Below, one piece after another: positions 1 to 6,903 of a stretch of 29,137 bases of DNA. Source of the stretch: DATAYF01 sp036272735 (GTDB lineage: Bacteria > Chloroflexota > Ktedonobacteria > Ktedonobacterales > Ktedonobacteraceae); NCBI GenBank assembly GCA_036272735.1, contig DATAYF010000014.1:1-29137 (forward strand), read 5' to 3'. The position numbers were made by a program, and so were the translations under genes. Within the stretch, counting starts at the first letter, position 1. Every line of letters begins with the position of its first letter. A model generated the notes under the pieces. The model was not told the DNA's origin. It worked only from the letters and a program-made list of their open reading frames with translations, and ran no database searches.

Positions 1-1
1 C

Positions 2-208
2 TGGGAAAGTGCGGAGCCGCGCTTGCGAGCCGTGATGGAGGGACTCCAACAACGTGCAAACGCGTGGCAGCATTTGCCCCGAAGCATGGGCGTAGTGGCT
101 CGACGCAAAAGCGGAGCTGCCCGTGCCGGAGCGCGTCGGCTTAAAAGTCCTGCCTATCTCCACCAAGAGCCAGTTTCTTCTTCGGGAGAGGCCGGAAACG
201 GTGGGTGA
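2..208 (+). pseudogene. Possible C-terminal remnant of an IS200/IS605 OrfB-type transposase
   Basis: An open frame enters from the left edge of the window and stops at 206-208, giving about 68 residues that are rich in Arg, Ala and Ser and end in QEPVSSSGEAGNGG. I recognise no catalytic domain. The low-complexity Arg/Ser/Gly tail with a QEP motif resembles the poorly conserved tail of OrfB (TnpB-like) transposases, and the stop is followed within about 12 bases by a small CTCCG/CGGAG hairpin at 220-240, as is usual at the right end of such elements. The diagnostic zinc-finger and RuvC motifs would lie upstream of the window, so the assignment is weak. It could also be a chance open frame. Confidence 0.3.
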
Positions 209-218
209 GGAACAGGAA

Positions 219-243
219 CCTCCGTGCATGTATGCCGGAGAGG
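219..243 (+). repeat. Small hairpin, possible right end of an IS200/IS605-type element
   Basis: CTCCG at 220-224 pairs with CGGAG at 236-240 around an 11-base loop, directly after the stop of the possible transposase remnant. IS200/IS605 elements end in subterminal hairpins rather than inverted repeats. The left end is outside the window, so this is only suggestive. The rest of 209-403 shows no gene. Confidence 0.25.
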
Positions 244-403
244 CCTCAGCATCACGTAATGACGCTCTAGCGTAGTGGATGATCGACAGCATAGAACAAG
301 GTAGGCTGATCGTATTCATCAACGCCAGAGCGTAGCGCGGTCATACCTAGCTTTTGCATAATACTTGCTTGAAGCCAGGTTTCGCGGGTCGACTGAGGCT
401 GCT

Positions 404-829
404 TTAGCCTTTGCGGCGTTCCAGCAAGACCACTGGGATCTTACGGGTCGTTTTCTTCTGGTATTCGGCGAATCCGGGGTTCGATTTCGCTATTTTGGCG
501 TACAATCTATCCCGCTCCTCGCTATCGGCGACGATGGCCGTGACATCGAAGGTTTCGGTACCGACCTCGACGCTGGCCTGCGGGTACGCCACCAGATTAT
601 GGTACCAATCTGGGTTGGTTGGTGCACCAGCTTTCGACGCAAATATCGCCAAGCGGTCACCATCGGGCATATACGCCAGGGGATTTACACGCTGCTTGCC
701 GCTTTTGGCTCCCGTCGTGGTGAGCAAGAGCAAAGAGCCACCCTCGAACGGCCCACCAACCTTGCCTCCATTTTCACGAAACTCCTTGATAATCTGGGTA
801 TTCCAATCATTCACGTGTTCCATTGCCAT
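404..829 (-). CDS. F420-type nitroreductase family protein (DUF385/DDN-like), copy 1
   Basis: This 141-residue protein belongs to the deazaflavin (F420)-dependent nitroreductase family, small split-beta-barrel flavin-type oxidoreductases that use reduced F420 to reduce nitro compounds or other substrates. Supporting motifs are TTTGAKSGKQR near residue 38 and NPDWYHNLVAYP near residue 72, which form the cofactor phosphate-binding and core strands in the family. The length is normal for the family (about 130-150). The ATG at 829 is preceded by AGAGGAA at a suitable distance; a second in-frame ATG lies two codons later. It lies 122 bases downstream of a second member of the same family on the same strand, so the two may be co-transcribed. 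The natural substrate cannot be read from the sequence. Confidence 0.88.
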   Translation of the reverse strand: MAMEHVNDWNTQIIKEFRENGGKVGGPFEGGSLLLLTTTGAKSGKQRVNPLAYMPDGDRLAIFASKAGAPTNPDWYHNLVAYPQASVEVGTETFDVTAIVADSEERDRLYAKIAKSNPGFAEYQKKTTRKIPVVLLERRKG

Positions 830-856
830 TGATTAACTGTTCCTCTCTGGAATCGT

Positions 857-879
857 CAATGCCGACCTGGTCGGCATTG
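857..879. repeat. Perfect palindrome between the two nitroreductase genes
   Basis: CAATGCCGAC at 857-866 pairs with GTCGGCATTG at 870-879, leaving a three-base loop. It lies in the leader of the 404-829 gene on the minus strand. Neither side has a T-run, so it is a poor intrinsic terminator. An operator or an mRNA-processing hairpin is equally possible. Confidence 0.55.
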
Positions 880-951
880 CTATTGAATAAGTTTTTCTGC
901 TGTTAGCATATGCCAAAGAGTTACGAAAGGACAAGGCTGATCTGATTATCA

Positions 952-1449
952 TTAAGAAGTGCGCGGAGGAAGCGCTTCAAAGGCAATGATGGTACTCTGG
1001 CGAGCCAGGGTGCGCACATCTTCCTCTGTTCCACCTATACGATAGCCAAGCATTATGCGAAGGAGAATGCGAAACAGGTGCGGGTATCGTCTCGCATACG
1101 CGAGGACTACGGTTTCGGCTTCCTCAGGCAACAGATGTATCGCTTGAGCTTGAAAAGGTCGTTGTCCAACCTGAATGACCACCTGCGGCGTTTTCTCAAT
1201 ATTTTTCACCCAGTCGGCTTGCGCTCCCCAACCAGCAAACACAACATATCTCTCTTTTCCTCGGTCATACTGAAGCACCTCCAGGATTGTCTGACGGGGA
1301 AGACCACTCTTCCGACCAACGTGGGTAAGGAGGAGAAAGCGCTTCATGAGAAGCCAACCAAGGTGAAGGCGGAAGAGCCAGATAGGGAGACGATACAGCG
1401 TGCGGGCAACGCCTCGTGGGGAATGAACTTGCTTGATTTGAACAGCCAT
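952..1449 (-). CDS. F420-type nitroreductase family protein (DUF385/DDN-like), copy 2
   Basis: This 165-residue protein is a second member of the deazaflavin-dependent nitroreductase family. The family signature is seen in LLTHVGRKSGLPRQT (start of the core barrel) and in FAGWGAQADWVKNIEKTP, the equivalent of the NPDWYHNL segment of its neighbour; W-x-x-N is kept. The hydrophobic N-terminal region (PIWLFRLHLGWLLMKRFLLL) may associate with the membrane. The frame is open far upstream, but the ATG at 1449 is chosen because ACAGGAGG lies seven bases before it and the upstream residues are non-family. Its promoter is TTGACA (complement of 1525-1530), 17 bp, TACAAT (complement of 1502-1507), embedded in a long inverted repeat, so it is probably tightly regulated. 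Confidence 0.87.
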   Translation of the reverse strand: MAVQIKQVHSPRGVARTLYRLPIWLFRLHLGWLLMKRFLLLTHVGRKSGLPRQTILEVLQYDRGKERYVVFAGWGAQADWVKNIEKTPQVVIQVGQRPFQAQAIHLLPEEAETVVLAYARRYPHLFRILLRIMLGYRIGGTEEDVRTLARQSTIIAFEALPPRTS

Positions 1450-1458
1450 AATATCCTC

Positions 1459-1522
1459 CTGTCTACTTACGCCTACAATAATGGCTGACCAGCCAGTCAT
1501 TATTGTAGGCGTAAGTAGACAG
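1459..1522. promoter_or_regulatory. Perfect 25-bp inverted repeat overlapping the nitroreductase promoter (operator candidate)
   Basis: Bases 1459-1483 and 1498-1522 are perfect reverse complements of 25 bp, separated by 14 bp (1484-1497). The right arm covers the spacer and -10 of the minus-strand promoter, while the left arm lies in the 5' leader and abuts the AGGAGG ribosome site. Because transcription should start near 1495, inside the spacer, the mRNA would not contain both arms. This argues for two DNA-binding sites rather than an RNA hairpin. The cognate regulator is unknown. Confidence 0.7.
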
Positions 1523-1530
1523 ATTGTCAA
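1502..1530 (-). promoter_or_regulatory. Sigma-70-type promoter of the 952-1449 gene
   Basis: Read on the minus strand: TTGACA at 1530-1525, a 17-bp spacer, and TACAAT at 1507-1502. The expected start is near 1495, about 46 bases before the ATG. Confidence 0.72.
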
Positions 1531-1611
1531 GGAGCAGTCAACAGCAACCAGCGGATTACACGCACGTATTACATTACAGAAAGAAGCAAAAGGAATGCTC
1601 TTATTGACCCC

Positions 1612-1641
1612 TTGACAAGAATACGATATATCGTATATACT
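1612..1641 (+). promoter_or_regulatory. Sigma-70-type promoter of the padR gene
   Basis: TTGACA at 1612-1617 and TATACT at 1636-1641 are separated by 18 bp. The spacer is almost entirely filled by a palindromic operator, so a bound repressor would exclude RNA polymerase. Confidence 0.75.
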
Positions 1642-1660
1642 GCCAATAACGATATATCGT
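1621..1660. promoter_or_regulatory. Twin palindromic operators ahead of padR
   Basis: ATACGATATATCGTAT at 1621-1636 is a perfect 16-bp palindrome, and ACGATATATCGT repeats at 1649-1660. The centres are 26 bp apart. The first sits between -35 and -10, the second just after the -10. PadR-family regulators bind AT-rich palindromes in their own promoters, so autoregulation is the likely role (inference). Confidence 0.72.
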
Positions 1661-1695
1661 ATTCGTATGACGATCAAGACAAAAGGAGATACACA

Positions 1696-2430
1696 ATGTT
1701 TAGAGGTTTCGCATTTCAAACACACGGCGGCGGAGACTGGGAAGGGTGGACACCACCCTGGGAGCAGGGTAGGCATTTTGGTCCTGGTGCTGCGTTCCGA
1801 GCGCATATGCGGCAAGGACATCGGGGACCATTTGGGCATGGACACCACAGAGGGCCGTTTGGGCCCAGGGGTCCGTTCGGTCAGGAAGGCCCATTTGGAG
1901 AAGGACGCCGTTTCTTCGGTCGTGGCGATGTCAAGTATGCACTACTTGAATTGCTGCAAGAGCGACCAATGCACGGCTACGAAATGATGAAGTCGCTGGA
2001 AGAGCGTTCTGGTGGTTTCTATGTGCCTAGTGCAGGCACCATTTATCCAACATTGCAAATGTTGGAGGATCGTGGACTCGTTACCTCCAACGAGGCCGGT
2101 GGCAAGCGCGTCTACAGCATAACGGATGCTGGAAAAACGATCTTGGCCGACCGCCAAAAAGAGGAAGAGGCATTTCACGGGCCATGGGAACGCTTCGGTC
2201 CACAGGCTCGCCGCTGGAATTCACCGGAGGTGCAGGCGCTGCGTAGCGAAGCGATGGAGGTTGCCCGGCTGTTTGCTATTGCCGGGAAAACGGCCTTCAA
2301 TGATCCCGAGCAGATCAACCGTCTGCGTGGGATCATTTCCCAGGCACGCCAGGATCTGACAGACATGATCTACGGTCCGAAGGGAACATCCGAGCCAGGA
2401 GTTCCGCCTACCCCCGAACACCCCCAATAA
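1696..2430 (+). CDS. PadR-family transcriptional regulator with a Gly/His/Phe-rich N-terminal extension
   Basis: This 244-residue regulator has a PadR winged helix-turn-helix at about residues 76-150. Recognisable elements are YALLELLQERPMHGYEMMKSLEE, the conserved PSAGTIYPTLQMLEDRGLV recognition helix and the wing KRVYSITDAGK. The first 75 residues are a low-complexity tail with repeats of GPFG and several His residues (HGHHRGPFG, RGPFGQEGPFG); some PadR proteins of Actinobacteria and Firmicutes have similar tails, of unclear function but possibly metal binding. The C-terminal part (about 170-230) should form the dimer helix. The ATG at 1696 follows AAAAGGAG and the twin operator. An open frame extends upstream through the promoter and was not used. 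The divergent position to a nitroreductase raises the possibility that it controls that gene, but the two promoters carry different palindromes. Confidence 0.9.
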   Translation: MFRGFAFQTHGGGDWEGWTPPWEQGRHFGPGAAFRAHMRQGHRGPFGHGHHRGPFGPRGPFGQEGPFGEGRRFFGRGDVKYALLELLQERPMHGYEMMKSLEERSGGFYVPSAGTIYPTLQMLEDRGLVTSNEAGGKRVYSITDAGKTILADRQKEEEAFHGPWERFGPQARRWNSPEVQALRSEAMEVARLFAIAGKTAFNDPEQINRLRGIISQARQDLTDMIYGPKGTSEPGVPPTPEHPQ

Positions 2431-2437
2431 GGAGTTG

Positions 2438-2490
2438 TAAGGCGATAAAATATGCGCATGCTGATAGCATGCGCATATTTTATCGCCTTA
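2438..2490. terminator. Long bidirectional terminator hairpin between padR and the ligase gene
   Basis: Bases 2438-2461 and 2467-2490 are perfect 24-base complements around a five-base loop (TGATA). The A-rich and T-rich parts inside the stem provide a U-tract for each strand. It separates two convergent genes and ends two bases before the ligase stop codon. Confidence 0.8.
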
Positions 2491-2492
2491 GA

Positions 2493-4133
2493 TTATTTCG
2501 CTCGTTTCCAGTTCCAGGGGACGGCGACCATGTAGCGCAGCAGCAAGAGAGCCGCGACCAGCGCCCAGAAGAAGAACGAGAGGTCTTGTTCAAGGAACGC
2601 GCTATCACCCTGCCCCTGCACCATCGCCGCCAGCATCGCCGCGCCAATACCAACCAGCATCCAGCGCCATTGCTCTTTGTGCGACACCTCGTTAGAGTGC
2701 AAGTACATCAGGATGCGAGCAAACAGCCAGAAGAACAGCACCAGCACCGCGATGAAGGCCAGCATACCGAAGACCCCCATGCTCACCCACACCTGAAGGA
2801 AGACGTTATGGGGATGCGAGAGCGTCGGCTCTTCGGTCAGGCCAGTGGAAACGCCGTGATCCGTGGTAACCCAATAGTGATGGAGGTGGTTGGAGCAGAC
2901 ACTGTTTTCGCTGTAGTGACAGAGCCAGTTATCCATGCCATAGCCCACCCAGGGGCTATCGTGAATCATCCCCAGCGCGCTATCCCACAGGTAGAGGCGC
3001 TTGGTCACCGTACTATGACCCTGAGTGCTCACATGCCCTTGTACCAGGTAGTTCCAGATGCGCGCGTGGAAGGCCCCCAGCACAATGGCAGCAATGACGA
3101 GCAAAACCAGGCCACCAGTGATTAAGACTTTGCGATTACGAATAGCACAGGCGACCACAAAAATCACGGCCACGGGAATGGCAAACATCCAGGAGCCACG
3201 CGAATAGGTCCAATAGATGACCAGGGCCATAGGAATGCATAGAATAAGGGCGGCGATGCGGCTTTTCCAGGCCACGCGAGCCACGACAATCGCCATCACG
3301 AGTGGTAGCACGTAGTCAAACAGCAGACCAACGTTATTGGCATTGCCAAAGACAGTGTACACGCGTTGCAAGCCATCCGGTTCCACCATCATGGTAGAGC
3401 GAAACAAGAGACGTTGCGCCAGGCCAATTACAGTAATCACGATGCCCGAACCAATCATGCCAAAGAGCAAACGCCGGACATCCTGGCGTGTGTGCAAATA
3501 CATAAAGAGCAGCGCAACATACACCAGGGGGTCAAACACTTCTTCGCGAAATGCGCGCAGGGCCGTAGTGCGCGCATAGGCAATCACGATAGAGATGGCT
3601 GCCATTAGCACAAACAGCGCTATCGGCCAGAGAAAAGGCCCAAGCCGCTCACGCCACGCTTGCCACGACAGCAAATATTGTCGCTCCTCACGATTGAAGA
3701 GCAGGCGCAAGACAGCCACCACGACACAGATAAAGAGCGAGACTTCCACCAGGCTAAAGTCGTAATGGTTTACAACTGTTTTTTGCAGGTAATAGTAAGG
3801 GAACGAGATCGGCAACAGCGCCAGGGCGAATGGCAAACGGAACCAGCACAGTACGGCAAAGATGAGCAGGAAAGGTAGCGAGATCAGCGGATTAGCGTGC
3901 GGAAATAGCCCGAAACGAAGATTAGCATTACCAATCAGGTAGTACAAGGCCATAGAAACGATCAAGCCAACTTCAAACAGGCGATCACGCCAAAAGAGCG
4001 CCGACCTAGCATTATTCTGGCTATCGTTACCGGGAGGTGGCGTGTCAGGATAAGAAATCTCCCCATCGCCCGCGCCATTGCGACCAGCAACAGCCATAGA
4101 AGACGAAGGGGTCGAAGTGCGATGACTATTCAT
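2493..4133 (-). CDS. O-antigen ligase/polymerase-family multi-pass membrane protein (Wzy/WaaL-like)
   Basis: This 546-residue membrane protein is of the O-antigen ligase-like family. It joins or polymerises lipid-linked glycans at the outer face of the cytoplasmic membrane. A hydrophilic N-terminus of about 50 residues is followed by roughly eleven or twelve hydrophobic segments and a large external loop near residues 370-430 (LTEEPTLSHPHNVFLQVWVSMGVFG). The HPHN-x-x-LQ motif in this loop is the hallmark of the family. In a Gram-positive-like or monoderm Chloroflexota cell its product would be an exopolysaccharide or wall glycan rather than LPS. The start is uncertain: ATG at 4133 is preferred, but the frame continues to a GTG at 4166, and neither has a strong ribosome site. 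A TATAAT (complement of 4185-4190) could be its -10. No glycosyltransferase genes flank it. Confidence 0.85.
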   Translation of the reverse strand: MNSHRTSTPSSSMAVAGRNGAGDGEISYPDTPPPGNDSQNNARSALFWRDRLFEVGLIVSMALYYLIGNANLRFGLFPHANPLISLPFLLIFAVLCWFRLPFALALLPISFPYYYLQKTVVNHYDFSLVEVSLFICVVVAVLRLLFNREERQYLLSWQAWRERLGPFLWPIALFVLMAAISIVIAYARTTALRAFREEVFDPLVYVALLFMYLHTRQDVRRLLFGMIGSGIVITVIGLAQRLLFRSTMMVEPDGLQRVYTVFGNANNVGLLFDYVLPLVMAIVVARVAWKSRIAALILCIPMALVIYWTYSRGSWMFAIPVAVIFVVACAIRNRKVLITGGLVLLVIAAIVLGAFHARIWNYLVQGHVSTQGHSTVTKRLYLWDSALGMIHDSPWVGYGMDNWLCHYSENSVCSNHLHHYWVTTDHGVSTGLTEEPTLSHPHNVFLQVWVSMGVFGMLAFIAVLVLFFWLFARILMYLHSNEVSHKEQWRWMLVGIGAAMLAAMVQGQGDSAFLEQDLSFFFWALVAALLLLRYMVAVPWNWKRAK

Positions 4134-4214
4134 ACGATATTTACGTTTCTTCACAATACAATGCACTGTACAATTTCACATGCAATTATAGAGCACAAGA
4201 TAGATGATGATATT

Positions 4215-4919
4215 TTATAGGCGCTGCACCCAGATTTTCGCGGCAATCGCCTGGCTGATGTGGGCTTCGCGTTCGGCAGCCCGCAACTTGACCTCTTTCG
4301 TGTGCCCTTCCTGCGTGGCAGAGGCGGGATCGAGCATCACCAACTGTGTTCCAGGAGTGAGTCCTTTTTCGTGGAGATAGAGAATCAATGCCTCCTCGTC
4401 TTCCACTACCTCAGAGATACAAAGAATACTGGCTTGTTCATCAGGAGCAAGCGTAGAGAAGCGCACAGCATGCTTGTCCTTGAGATAATTGCGTGCGCTC
4501 GGTACCTGACCCGGAATAGGATTGCCATGCGGGCAGGTCGTAGGATTATGTAAGCTGGTAATCACGCGATCTTCAACAGTGCCAGAGATGAAATGTTCCA
4601 GGCGACAAGCCTCCTCGTGCACCTGGTGCCACTGCATACCCAACATATCGACCAGGAAGCGTTCGGTGAGACGATGGCGACGCAACACAGCTTCGGCTGC
4701 TCTGTTACCCACCTCGGTAAGCACTACGTGCCGCTTCGTATCCATTTCGATGTAACCGTCGCGTACCAGACGTTTCAGCATTTCGGTGACGGTGGGAGCT
4801 GGTACCTGAAAGCGTTCAGCGAGGCGAGCACCGATGACCAGCTCGTCTTCCATGGTCATATTATAGATCGTCTCTAGATATTCCTCAACGGTCGCGCTAA
4901 GTATTTCTTCCGTTTTCAT
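4215..4919 (-). CDS. DtxR/MntR-family metal-dependent transcriptional regulator
   Basis: This 234-residue regulator has the three parts of the DtxR family. There is an N-terminal helix-turn-helix (residues 10-70; PAPTVTEMLKRLVRDGYIE), a metal-binding and dimerisation domain (FLVDMLGMQWHQVHEEACRLEHFIS, with the His and Glu ligands), and a C-terminal SH3-like FeoA domain (about 155-230; EKGLTPGTQLVML). Members sense Fe(II) or Mn(II) and repress uptake genes or activate export. The sequence does not settle which metal is sensed. The ATG at 4919 follows AAGAGA. No iron or manganese transporter lies nearby, so it probably acts elsewhere. Its stop lies 81 bases from the ligase start. The upstream gap to the next gene (264 bp) holds no recognised operator. 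Confidence 0.9.
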   Translation of the reverse strand: MKTEEILSATVEEYLETIYNMTMEDELVIGARLAERFQVPAPTVTEMLKRLVRDGYIEMDTKRHVVLTEVGNRAAEAVLRRHRLTERFLVDMLGMQWHQVHEEACRLEHFISGTVEDRVITSLHNPTTCPHGNPIPGQVPSARNYLKDKHAVRFSTLAPDEQASILCISEVVEDEEALILYLHEKGLTPGTQLVMLDPASATQEGHTKEVKLRAAEREAHISQAIAAKIWVQRL

Positions 4920-5183
4920 CGTCTCTTGCCCTATTTTCTCCTATACTGAAAACATTTAACCATACTGTAGCACGCCGTGAAGACGGTCGTCAAGGTAGCT
5001 ATGACAAGAGGTATATGGCGATGTAACTGCAACGAAAAACGTCACCTTTTGCGGGCATATACTACAATTACGACTTATGATTATTTATCGATTAGGTGGT
5101 GGTATATAGTAAAAAAGTAAATAGTACCTGTGTTTATGGAATAAACAACGAACCGGGCTTTTCATTCGAGAATTGAGGGAAGA

Positions 5184-5969
5184 ATGCCGAATCAAAAGTT
5201 ACAGATGATATCTCATCGATTGCGTACACTCACGACCATGCCGAAGGTAATACTAGCGCTGACCACCGCATTCGTTTTGCTGGGAGCCCTCTGCACCACT
5301 TGTTTTCTGCTCCCAACCGTCAATGCCCATCCTTTGGGAGCAAATAGCGCGTGTTCCTGGTATACCGTTCGTCGAGACGACACGTTACTGCGTATCGCCA
5401 ATCGTCATCATACCACCACGAGCCTCCTTATCAAAGCGAACCATATCTGGAACGCCAACTTCATTATTGAGGGAAGTTCCCTCTGTATTCCCCATCGTAT
5501 TTCACAACGTCATGGGAATTGCGGCAATGGGCTGCATGCCAACGGCGGAGTTTGCTGGTATGCTTATTCCAGCCTTGAATATTCCAGTAGGGAGCAGGTC
5601 GCCGTTCAACTCCGGCGAGCAGCCTCTAGAAATGGCGTACCAGCGAACCTGCTCCTGGCGGTGGCATGGCAGGAAAGCGGTTGGCACCAGCATATTATCG
5701 CTCATGATGGAGGTATCGGCGTGATGCAACTCATGCCCTACACGGCGACCTCGCTCAATCGGGTAGCACGGGCACGTATGAATCCCTATAAGCTACACGA
5801 CAACGTCGATCTGGGCGCGTTCTACCTGCACGGATTGTGGTGTCACTTTCATGGCAACGTGCCTCGCATTGTCAGTGCCTACAACGAAGGAAGCTGGAAT
5901 GTTGACCATCGAGGAATCTTTAATCGGTCCTATGTACGTAATGTGATGGCGTTGATGTACAGAATGTAA
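5184..5969 (+). CDS. Secreted LysM plus SLT-type lytic transglycosylase
   Basis: This 261-residue protein is probably exported and cuts peptidoglycan glycan strands. Residues 21-48 form a hydrophobic signal segment ending in NAHP. A LysM peptidoglycan-binding domain spans about 58-103 (WYTVRRDDTLLRIANRH...LCIPHR), a Cys-containing linker spans 104-135, and an SLT lysozyme-like domain spans about 136-257. The SLT signatures are AVAWQESGWHQ with the catalytic Glu at 164, GGIGVMQLMP, and the terminal AYNEG. The ATG at 5184 follows GAGGGA. It is monocistronic by position: the previous gene diverges and the next converges. It may serve wall remodelling, for example in growth or sporulation, but nothing local specifies which. 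Confidence 0.92.
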   Translation: MPNQKLQMISHRLRTLTTMPKVILALTTAFVLLGALCTTCFLLPTVNAHPLGANSACSWYTVRRDDTLLRIANRHHTTTSLLIKANHIWNANFIIEGSSLCIPHRISQRHGNCGNGLHANGGVCWYAYSSLEYSSREQVAVQLRRAASRNGVPANLLLAVAWQESGWHQHIIAHDGGIGVMQLMPYTATSLNRVARARMNPYKLHDNVDLGAFYLHGLWCHFHGNVPRIVSAYNEGSWNVDHRGIFNRSYVRNVMALMYRM

Positions 5970-6031
5970 TATGACCGGGCGGGGCGCGGTGTTCTGGCTA
6001 TGGATTGGGAAAAAGCACATGGCGCGTTACG

Positions 6032-6274
6032 CTACACGTTACTGATCATCTCATCGGCAGCGATGGCGAAGCGAAAGCCCGAGTAGTCTTCGATGATGTA
6101 AACCAGGCCACGCCACGCGTCTTGATATTTCCAGACAACGGTGCCCCTGGCCTGACCATCGTAAAATTTTACACTCTCATTAATCTGGTGCTCACCAGCG
6201 GGGGTCAGTTCTCCGTATTCCCGGCTATACTGGCGATAGAGCAACACTCGATATTCTGCGGGTTCCTTATACAT
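6032..6274 (-). CDS. Small hypothetical protein, convergent to the lytic transglycosylase
   Basis: The predicted 80-residue soluble protein has no family that I recognise. It is rich in Tyr and Glu and contains YKEPAEYRVLLYRQYSREYGELTPAGEHQIN and a predicted beta-rich end (VVWKYQDAWRGLVYIIEDYSG). There is no signal or membrane segment. GAAGGA lies eight bases before the ATG at 6274; an ATG two codons upstream (6280) is too close to this site, so the shorter form is preferred. The composition looks like real protein and the ribosome site is good, but only homologues would confirm it. A longer frame on the opposite strand through this locus has no ribosome site and is taken as a shadow. Confidence 0.6.
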   Translation of the reverse strand: MYKEPAEYRVLLYRQYSREYGELTPAGEHQINESVKFYDGQARGTVVWKYQDAWRGLVYIIEDYSGFRFAIAADEMISNV

Positions 6275-6455
6275 GAACATATTCCTTCGCTAGTTTGCTC
6301 GTATGATGGCGTTTTTTTGTTACGTTTACCATACCTGAGATTGATGCGGTTGGACAAACCGATAGTACTATTGGTGCAATGTCTCTATCCTGCCAGAAAA
6401 ATTTGCTCGCAAATCCATGCAACAGTTAGACGTAAAAAACGCATGCAAAAAGAAC

Positions 6456-6492
6456 AAACCCAATCTCGCCAATTTCTGGCGAGATTGGGTTT
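6456..6492 (-). terminator. Intrinsic terminator after the SHOCT gene
   Basis: Bases 6456-6471 and 6477-6492 are perfect 16-base complements around a five-base loop. On the minus strand the stem ends in GGGTTTG and is followed by TTCTTTTT, a usable U-tract. It lies 25 bases after the stop of the 6518-6760 gene. Confidence 0.83.
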
Positions 6493-6517
6493 GGAGGAAG
6501 AGAAGCGAACCACGAGA

Positions 6518-6760
6518 CTACTCGCGGGGTCGACCAGAACTTTCCAATCGCTCACGTACCTGGTCAAAGGTAGCGGCATCGATCTCGCCGCGCGCATAGC
6601 GTCGACGCAGGATTTCCAGCGCATCCGGTTCAAAAGGTGCGTAGAAATGTTCGCGCCTCCCTCTCCAGCTAAACCAGCGGCGCGCTCCCCAGCAGCAGAG
6701 AAAAATCATCCCTATCCAGAATAATGGGAACACCGGCCAGAAGCCAAATCCCCAGTGCAT
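6518..6760 (-). CDS. SHOCT-domain membrane peptide
   Basis: This 80-residue protein has one N-terminal membrane helix (about residues 4-25; FWPVFPLFWIGMIFLCCW), a basic stretch, and a C-terminal SHOCT domain (about 48-74; DALEILRRRYARGEIDAATFDQVRERL). SHOCT domains are short oligomerisation elements, often attached to membrane anchors in envelope-stress genes. The ATG at 6760 is chosen because GGAAGGAG lies seven bases upstream. The frame remains open twelve codons further. It follows the histidine kinase gene on the same strand after 143 bp, but has its own promoter candidate (TTGTCA, 16 bp, TATGAC at 6854-6827) with a direct repeat upstream that matches one ahead of the cupredoxin operon. 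It is therefore likely a target of the neighbouring two-component system. Confidence 0.82.
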   Translation of the reverse strand: MHWGFGFWPVFPLFWIGMIFLCCWGARRWFSWRGRREHFYAPFEPDALEILRRRYARGEIDAATFDQVRERLESSGRPRE

Positions 6761-6826
6761 ATACAAACTCCTTCCTGTAACTTTTCGTGCTTTCACATTA
6801 TTGCCTGCTCATTGCAGGCGTGTGTA

Positions 6827-6854
6827 GTCATAGTATAGGTATGGAGCATGACAA
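6827..6854 (-). promoter_or_regulatory. Promoter candidate of the SHOCT gene
   Basis: Read on the minus strand: TTGTCA at 6854-6849, a 16-bp spacer, and TATGAC at 6832-6827. A GCCTGC/GCAGGC hairpin (6803-6819) would sit at the very 5' end of the transcript. The -35 match is weak, as expected of an activated promoter. Confidence 0.45.
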
Positions 6855-6873
6855 GGGCATGAACTTTGCCGTC

Positions 6874-6895
6874 CAGTTTTGTCATGGATTTGTCA
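6874..6895 (-). promoter_or_regulatory. 11-bp direct repeat, candidate response-regulator site (SHOCT side)
   Basis: On the minus strand, TGACAAATCCA (6895-6885) is followed at once by TGACAAAACTG (6884-6874). An 11-bp period is the classic spacing for OmpR/PhoB-type response regulators. It lies about 20 bp upstream of the -35 candidate and points towards the SHOCT gene. The same repeat occurs at 9159-9180. Confidence 0.65.
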
Positions 6896-6903
6896 TTAAC
6901 GCC

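Noticed and set aside
365..832. Long plus-strand open frame over the first nitroreductase
   Set aside because: No ribosome site and no family; the opposite frame carries clear DUF385 motifs.
2469..3125. Plus-strand 218-codon frame within the ligase gene
   Set aside because: Composition (many His, Gln, Arg) is that of a shadow of hydrophobic sequence; ligase motifs are on the minus strand.
4920..5183. DtxR-type operator upstream of the metal regulator
   Set aside because: No sequence resembling the TTAGGTTAGCCTAACC-type box is present.
6005..6724. Plus-strand 239-codon frame over the small hypothetical and SHOCT genes
   Set aside because: It runs through a perfect minus-strand terminator and the SHOCT domain and has no ribosome site.
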